NCBI GenBank assembly: GCA_019637155.1 | Contig: JAHBWE010000010.1 | Span: 310,001 to 374,000 of the forward strand | DNA length: 64,000 nt | Reading direction: 5' to 3' | From: Labilithrix sp. | GTDB taxonomy: Bacteria > Myxococcota_A > Polyangia > Polyangiales > Polyangiaceae | Shown: one piece after another, positions 59,806 to 64,000 of the stretch | Numbering within the stretch: position 1 is the first letter of the stretch | Layout of the letters: every line of letters begins with the position of its first letter | The notes under the pieces: generated by a model | Database searches by the model: none | The model's input: only the letters and a program-made list of their open reading frames with translations | Told to the model about the DNA's origin: nothing | Made by a program: the position numbers and the translations under genes

Positions 59806-60819
59806 ATGGCGCTCAGGAAGGCTCGCGCAGCGGTCGGTCCGTCGCCGGAGGTCGAGGCGGTCACGAACGAGCTCCTCGGCAAGGGCAACGCGGTGGACGC
59901 GGTCATCGCCGGCGTCTTCGCGGCGTGCGCGCTCTCGCCCGGCACGCTGCTCGGTCCGGTGCAGCTCCTCGTCGGCGGCGCGGGCGCGGGGCTCCTCGCG
60001 GTCGACGGGCGCGTGCGCCAGCCGGGCCTCGGCGCGCCGCGTCCGCGCGGCTTCCAATCGGCGGAGGAGATCCCGGACGCGGCCCGCGTCGGCGTGCCCT
60101 GGCTCCCGGCCGCGATGTCGGTCGCCCTCGCGACGATGGGGAGCGCGACCTTCCACGCCGTCGTCGCGCCGGCGGTCGCGCTCGCGAAGGGGACCGCGCG
60201 CGCCGACGTCCTCGCGCGCATCCAGAGCCGCGGCCAGCGCGCCTTCGAGGACAAGGCGCTCGGCGGCGAGCTCGTCTACGCGTTCGGGCGCACGAACGGC
60301 GGCCTCCTCACGCCGGAGGACCTCGCTTCGGCGCAGCCCGACGTGCAGAAGGCGATCCGCGTCGCGCGCGGCGACGCCGGCATCGTCACGGTGCCGTGGG
60401 CGCACGTCGAGGACCGGAGGCTCGCGGCGCCGGCGGGCGAGGTCGACGTCGCCCGCGTGCGCGCCGTCGCGGCGGTGGACCGGAACGCGACGTTCGCGCT
60501 CGCGTGCTGGGACGAGGCGACCGACGGCCGCTACCTGGAGGAGCTCGGCCTCCGCGCGCCGTTCTTCGCGGAGCCCGTCCGCCGCGGCGAGACGCGCGTG
60601 AAGCCGGGCGACGTCCGCCCCGCCGCCGCCCCCATCGCGATGATCGCCGGCGCGGCCCCGGAGATCGCGTTCGCTTCCTACGGCGCGTCCGACGCCTACG
60701 ACATGCTCGCGCAGGCGATCGAGGGCTACCTCGAGCGCCGCGTCATCGACGCCCACGGCGAAGCCCGCCTCGTCGCCCTGACCCACGCCAACCAGACCGC
60801 CTCGATCCTCCGAAGCTAA
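59806..60819 (+). CDS. Gamma-glutamyltranspeptidase-like protein without the catalytic Thr
   Basis: 337 residues. The start resembles a GGT large subunit: L-G-K-G-N-A-V-D-A-V-I-A-G-V-F-A-A-C-A-L-S-P-G and V-G-G-A-G-A-G-L-L-A-V-D-G-R. Near residue 220 the equivalent of the self-processing T-T-H-x-S-V-V-D segment reads V-R-A-V-A-A-V-D-R, so the nucleophile Thr is lacking. Real GGTs are ~550-580 residues, so much of the insert is gone. It is probably a non-hydrolase relative. No signal peptide. Downstream lies the convergent rpmB with its terminator. Confidence 0.65.
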   Translation: MALRKARAAVGPSPEVEAVTNELLGKGNAVDAVIAGVFAACALSPGTLLGPVQLLVGGAGAGLLAVDGRVRQPGLGAPRPRGFQSAEEIPDAARVGVPWLPAAMSVALATMGSATFHAVVAPAVALAKGTARADVLARIQSRGQRAFEDKALGGELVYAFGRTNGGLLTPEDLASAQPDVQKAIRVARGDAGIVTVPWAHVEDRRLAAPAGEVDVARVRAVAAVDRNATFALACWDEATDGRYLEELGLRAPFFAEPVRRGETRVKPGDVRPAAAPIAMIAGAAPEIAFASYGASDAYDMLAQAIEGYLERRVIDAHGEARLVALTHANQTASILRS

Positions 60820-60841
60820 GGCTGGGTCGCACAAACGCCAA

Positions 60842-60864
60842 AAGCCGCGTCTCGGACGCGGCTT
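60842..60864 (-). terminator. Intrinsic terminator of rpmB
   Basis: A perfect 10-bp stem, AAGCCGCGTC-(3)-GACGCGGCTT, reads on the minus strand with TTTTGG after the stem. It begins 22 bases past the rpmB stop. On the plus strand no T-run follows. Confidence 0.75.
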
Positions 60865-60886
60865 CGAAAGGGCGGCGGGGGCGCGG

Positions 60887-61111
60887 CTAGAGCTTGACGC
60901 CGTGGCGCTTCGCGTACGCGAGGACGCCGATCTTGTCGATCGTGCGGATGTCGCGCGTCGTCAGCTTGAGCGAGACGAAGCGGTTGAGCTCGGGCACCCA
61001 GACGCGGCGCTGCTGGATGTTCACGTTCTGCCAGCGCTTCGTCTTGATGTTGGAGTGCGAGACGTTCTGCGCCTTGAGCTTGCGCTTACCGGTGATGTCG
61101 CTCTTCGCCAT
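60887..61111 (-). CDS. rpmB: 50S ribosomal protein L28
   Basis: 74 residues. M-A-K-S-D-I-T-G-K-R-K-L-K-A-Q-N-V-S-H-S-N, K-T-K-R-W-Q-N-V-N and T-T-R-D-I-R-T-I-D-K-I-G-V identify L28. The zinc-binding cysteines are absent, the C-minus form. The start at 61111 gives the usual N-terminus; an earlier ATG at 61150 adds 13 residues not found in the family. Confidence 0.96.
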   Translation of the reverse strand: MAKSDITGKRKLKAQNVSHSNIKTKRWQNVNIQQRRVWVPELNRFVSLKLTTRDIRTIDKIGVLAYAKRHGVKL

Positions 61112-61153
61112 AACGGCGCGCAAAATGGCTGAAAAGGCGCACAGTGTCAAGCG

Positions 61154-62272
61154 CTACGGCGGGGCGACGAAGGCGCCCCCAAGCTCGCTCGCCCCGACGG
61201 GGAGCGGCGTCACCGGCGTCCAGCCGGACAGGTCACCAGTCGCCGGATCGGCCGTGGCGATGAGCACGTCTGTCAAGGACTTGTCATCCCAGCCGCCCGC
61301 GATGACGATGCGGGTTCCGTGCGCGGCCACGGCCGCCGTGCTCACGTACTTCGGGAGCGGCGTGGTGAGCTTCCACGAACCGAGCGTGCCGTCCTGCCCG
61401 ATCGGCGCGAAGATCACCGCCGCGCGCGCGATCGGCGCGTCCCAGTCGGCGCCGACGACGTAGAGGAAATTCCCCATGACGACCGCGCGCGGCCAGTAGT
61501 TGGTGGCGGGGAGAGGCGTCGTCGCCGTCCACGCGCCGAGGACGCCGTTCTCGCCGCGCCGCGCCATGAACACGGAGTCCTGATGCTGGCCGTCCTTGTT
61601 CTTGCCGCCGACGACGTACGCGAAGCCCGCGCTCGCGGCGCACCCATGGAGCTGACGCTCCACCGGCAACGACGTCGCGTCCTTCCACTCGAGCGGCGAG
61701 CCGCGCCGCGCGGCGCGCACTTTCGCGGTGGGAACGCCATCGCTCACGCCACCCGTGACGAGGAGGGTATCGCCCATCGCCGCGGCGCACGCGTTGTATT
61801 GATCGGGGTGCGTCGCCTCGATCGTGAGCGAGCCGACGCCGTCGTCGGTGCGCTTCGAGCTCACGACCTGCGCCGGGTCCAGGACGAAGAACGTGTCGCC
61901 CACGGCGGCGAGGCGCGTGTACAGCTTGGCTGGCCTCGGGAGCGTCGGGCCCGGCCGCCACGGACCGAGACCGCCGTCGGCATGGAGGACGGCGCTGTAG
62001 ACCGTGTCGAGGTCCTTGTCGCCGATCGAGTCGTAGCCGCCCGCGACGACGAGCGTGGGCGGCGCGGGCGGTGTCGCCGGCCCGGCCTCGGCGTCCACCG
62101 CGTCGCCGTCGCCGCCGTCGGCGATCGGCCCGCCCGGGTCGGGCGCGTCGCCGGTCGCGTCGGGAGGACCGGCATCGGCGCCGGAGCCGCCGGTGAAGCC
62201 GTCGAGGTCCGTGAGGAGACCGCAAGCGGCGAGGGCGAAGGCGCCGAGGACGAGAGGGAGGAGACGGCTCAT
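61154..62272 (-). CDS. Lipoprotein with Kelch-like beta-propeller
   Basis: 372 residues. The signal peptide ends A-A-C-G-L and a Gly/Asp/Ala-rich linker of ~45 residues follows. The rest repeats blades such as V-G-G-K-N-K-D-G, L-Y-V-V-G-A-D-W-D and I-V-I-A-G-G-W-D, each with W- or P-L-P turns, the pattern of Kelch domains. Probably a cell-surface binding protein. Its ATG overlaps the N-formylglutamate amidohydrolase stop as ATGA. Confidence 0.75.
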   Translation of the reverse strand: MSRLLPLVLGAFALAACGLLTDLDGFTGGSGADAGPPDATGDAPDPGGPIADGGDGDAVDAEAGPATPPAPPTLVVAGGYDSIGDKDLDTVYSAVLHADGGLGPWRPGPTLPRPAKLYTRLAAVGDTFFVLDPAQVVSSKRTDDGVGSLTIEATHPDQYNACAAAMGDTLLVTGGVSDGVPTAKVRAARRGSPLEWKDATSLPVERQLHGCAASAGFAYVVGGKNKDGQHQDSVFMARRGENGVLGAWTATTPLPATNYWPRAVVMGNFLYVVGADWDAPIARAAVIFAPIGQDGTLGSWKLTTPLPKYVSTAAVAAHGTRIVIAGGWDDKSLTDVLIATADPATGDLSGWTPVTPLPVGASELGGAFVAPP

Positions 62273-63087
62273 GCTTTCAATCCTCCAAGCTGCGCGACGA
62301 GCTCGCGGCAGAAGGCGCGGACGCGCTCGAAGCCGGCCGTCTTCTGGAGCGACACCTCATCCATGTAGAGCCGGCGCGCGAGCTCCACCTGGACGACGTG
62401 GACGTCGGCCGACGGCCGGCCGTAGTACGCCGTCGTGTAGCCGCCCTGGTAGGGATCGTCGTGCGCGACGGAGAAGCCCGACGCCCGCGCGTGGCGGTCG
62501 ACCACCTCGATGAAAGAGGGGGCGGCGCTCGTGCGTCCGCGCGTGCCGGGGACGACGTCGGCGCGGGCGGTCGGCGCGTCGCCGTTCGGCCCGCGGCCCA
62601 TGCTCGGCATCGAGTGCGCCGCGACGACGACGGCGTGGCCGAAGCGGGCGCGCTTGCGATCGATGAGATCGGCGAGCGTCCGGTGGTAGGGCCGGTAGTA
62701 CGCCTCGAGGCGCCGATCGAGCTCGCGGCGCGAGAGCGGGGCGTCGAGGACGCGGAAGCCCTCGCTCGTGAGGCGCCACACGATGCCGCGCGTCGCGCGC
62801 GCGTTGGCCGGCGCGCCCTCGACCGACTCGGAGTCGACGTCCTTCTCGCTCCGGTTGAGGTCGACGAGGTAGCGCGAGGTGCGCGCGACGAGCGTGGTCG
62901 CGCCGCGGGTGGGGGCGTCTTGGTAGAGCTCGTCGACCCAGAGGTCGGCGTCGCGCCCGATCGAGCGGGCGGGGGCGGCGAGCGTGGCGAGGGCGACGCC
63001 GTCGAGCGTGAGTCCCGCGTGCGGGATCTCGACGATGACGGGAGTCTCCTCCACGGTCGGTTCGATGACTTCGAACGGCGTCTTCAC
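62269..63087 (-). CDS. N-formylglutamate amidohydrolase family protein
   Basis: 272 residues from GTG 63087. V-I-V-E-I-P-H-A-G-L, D-L-N-R-S-E-K-D-V near 85, V-V-A-A-H-S-M-P-S and Y-Q-G-G-Y-T follow the HutG/FGase fold with a zinc-bound active site. The family hydrolyses N-formyl-L-glutamate to glutamate and formate in histidine breakdown, but no other hut genes are nearby, so another amide substrate is possible. It is coupled by ATGA to a lipoprotein gene; the upstream recombinase gene ends 30 bases before its start. Confidence 0.82.
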   Translation of the reverse strand: MKTPFEVIEPTVEETPVIVEIPHAGLTLDGVALATLAAPARSIGRDADLWVDELYQDAPTRGATTLVARTSRYLVDLNRSEKDVDSESVEGAPANARATRGIVWRLTSEGFRVLDAPLSRRELDRRLEAYYRPYHRTLADLIDRKRARFGHAVVVAAHSMPSMGRGPNGDAPTARADVVPGTRGRTSAAPSFIEVVDRHARASGFSVAHDDPYQGGYTTAYYGRPSADVHVVQVELARRLYMDEVSLQKTAGFERVRAFCRELVAQLGGLKA

Positions 63088-63116
63088 GCTGATGATGACG
63101 CTATCACTGCTGCGGG

Positions 63117-64000
63117 TCAGGCGCGCGGGTGCGCGCGTTCGAAGGCGGCGCGGACGTGATCTTGCGCCACGCGCGTGTAGATCTCGGTCGTCCCGAGGTC
63201 GGCGTGCCCGAGCATCGCCTGCACCGCGCGGAGGTCGGCGCCTCCGCGGAGGAGGTGGGTCGCGAAGGAGTGACGGAGCTTGTGCGGGGAGATCGGCGTG
63301 ACGATCCCGCACGCGCGGGCGTACGCCTTGAGGAGCTTCCAGAGGCCTTGCCGGGTGAGGCGCGTCCCCCGCGGCGAGAGGAAGAGGTGTTTGTCCTTCG
63401 TCGCGCCCTTGTTGAGCGGGCGAACGAGCTCGAGGTACCGCTCGATGCGCTCGAGCGCCACCTGGCCCACCGGCACCACGCGCCGCTTGCCGCCCTTGCC
63501 CAGCGGCGAGACGGTGCCGACGCGCCGATCGAGCTCGCCGAGGGCGAGGCCGCACAGCTCCGAGACGCGGAGGCCGGAGGCGTACATGAGGTGGATCATC
63601 GCGCTGTCGCGGATCCCCTTCGGGCTGTCGTTCGGTGGCGCGGCGAGGAGGCGGTCGACCTCGTCGTACGAGAGCACGCGCGGGAGCTTCCGCCCGAGCT
63701 TCGGCCGCTCGACGAGCTCGCTCGGATCGGCCGCGATCGCCTTCTCGCGGACGAGGAACTTGAAGAAGCCGCGCACCGCGGAGAGCTGCCGCGCGCTCGA
63801 GCGCGCCGATTTCCCGCGCCGGCTGGCGGCGAGGACGAAGTCGAGCACCTGCGCCGGATCGATCGCCTTCGGGTCGCCCTCGCCGTCGACGTGCTTCGCG
63901 AGCTCGCCGAGGTCGCGCGCGTAGGCCTCCAGCGTGTTCCGCGCGAGCGCGCGCTCGACCCGGAGGTGGTCGAGGTACGCGTCGATCCACGAGAGGACGT
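63117..64000 (-). CDS. xerD: XerC/XerD-type tyrosine recombinase, 5' end outside window
   Basis: The frame is open to the window edge. The N-terminal SAM-like domain includes V-E-R-A-L-A-R-N-T-L-E-A-Y-A-R-D-L and the catalytic domain has S-G-L-R-V-S-E-L (Arg), G-K-G-G-K-R-R (Lys), H-K-L-R-H-S-F-A-T-H-L-L (His-x-x-Arg), L-G-H-A-D (His) and T-E-I-Y-T-R-V (Tyr nucleophile). Xer enzymes resolve chromosome dimers at dif. Placement beside housekeeping genes and the core motifs favour chromosomal Xer over a phage integrase; C versus D type is not certain. Confidence 0.88.
   Translation of the reverse strand, partial: VLSWIDAYLDHLRVERALARNTLEAYARDLGELAKHVDGEGDPKAIDPAQVLDFVLAASRRGKSARSSARQLSAVRGFFKFLVREKAIAADPSELVERPKLGRKLPRVLSYDEVDRLLAAPPNDSPKGIRDSAMIHLMYASGLRVSELCGLALGELDRRVGTVSPLGKGGKRRVVPVGQVALERIERYLELVRPLNKGATKDKHLFLSPRGTRLTRQGLWKLLKAYARACGIVTPISPHKLRHSFATHLLRGGADLRAVQAMLGHADLGTTEIYTRVAQDHVRAAFERAHPRA

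Noticed and set aside
63117..64000. Phage or integrative-element integrase
   Set aside because: The sequence has the compact XerC/D architecture and lies among housekeeping genes; no attachment-site repeats, phage genes or tRNA are nearby.

Overview
The window is about 70% G+C with very strong G/C bias at third codon positions, frequent GTG starts, many lipoproteins carrying Asp-Ala-Gly/Pro-rich stretches, two ECF-type sigma factors and a DUF1554 lipoprotein. This points to a large-genome member of Myxococcota, probably class Polyangia (Labilithrix/Sorangium-like). That placement is inferred from style and gene content; no rRNA or other taxonomic marker is present. I see no prophage, integrative element, CRISPR array or tRNA. 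The region looks chromosomal, mostly housekeeping genes mixed with lineage-specific envelope proteins.

Layout. 1-6.2 kb: the tail of gloB, two Cys-rich lipoproteins, a FemAB/GNAT-like protein, an OmpA-type lipoprotein followed by a 3-methyladenine glycosylase, then a recombined stretch (interspersed repeat, chimeric lipoprotein gene, perfect dyad, GC-rich tandem repeat) next to a bactofilin. 6.2-10 kb: an AMIN-like periplasmic protein with an LptD-like protein, then bacterioferritin and its ferredoxin Bfd behind a Fur-box-like site. 10-16.3 kb: lipid kinase plus ABC permease, YgfZ, a second interspersed repeat, a PPC/DUF296 protein coupled to an outer-membrane protein, and Maf. 16.3-18.1 kb: a membrane glycosyltransferase whose 3' end overlaps the RNase P RNA gene. 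18-27 kb: lipoproteins, a secreted GH13 branching-enzyme-like protein, a membrane/ferritin-like protein and an outer-membrane protein/ECF sigma/membrane protein operon.

27-29.3 kb: a small membrane protein with three Y-G-M-P repeats followed by a radical SAM protein with a complete seven-Cys SPASM domain, a candidate precursor/maturase pair. 29-35.2 kb: a papain-like lipoprotein, then cobalamin-dependent methionine synthase translationally coupled to an ArsR-methyltransferase fusion regulator with a perfect palindrome just upstream. 35-43 kb: MAPEG, a lipoprotein phosphatase that appears to start with CTG, an A-type Fe-S carrier, a two-gene envelope operon, an MBL hydrolase and a DUF1554 lipoprotein. 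43-47.4 kb: YggX and a 1,272-residue flavoprotein that joins NfnB/GltD-like and NfnA-like halves.

47-56 kb: paralogous lipoproteins, an internally deleted MetE-like gene, an acyl-CoA synthetase coupled to a citryl-CoA-lyase-like protein, a maleylacetate reductase fused to homogentisate dioxygenase, a divergent GST, a fragment of an AMP-dependent ligase, thioredoxin and an ECF sigma factor. Three damaged or rearranged genes lie close together here. 56-64 kb: DUF2809, a polytopic membrane protein, an LpxL-like acyltransferase, DUF72, a GGT-like protein, rpmB with its terminator, a Kelch-like lipoprotein coupled to an N-formylglutamate amidohydrolase, and a xerD-type recombinase running off the end.

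Two expression habits recur. Genes of one operon often overlap by 4 bases (ATGA or GTGA), and several genes have a TANNNT hexamer only 6-8 bases before the start codon, which suggests leaderless transcripts.
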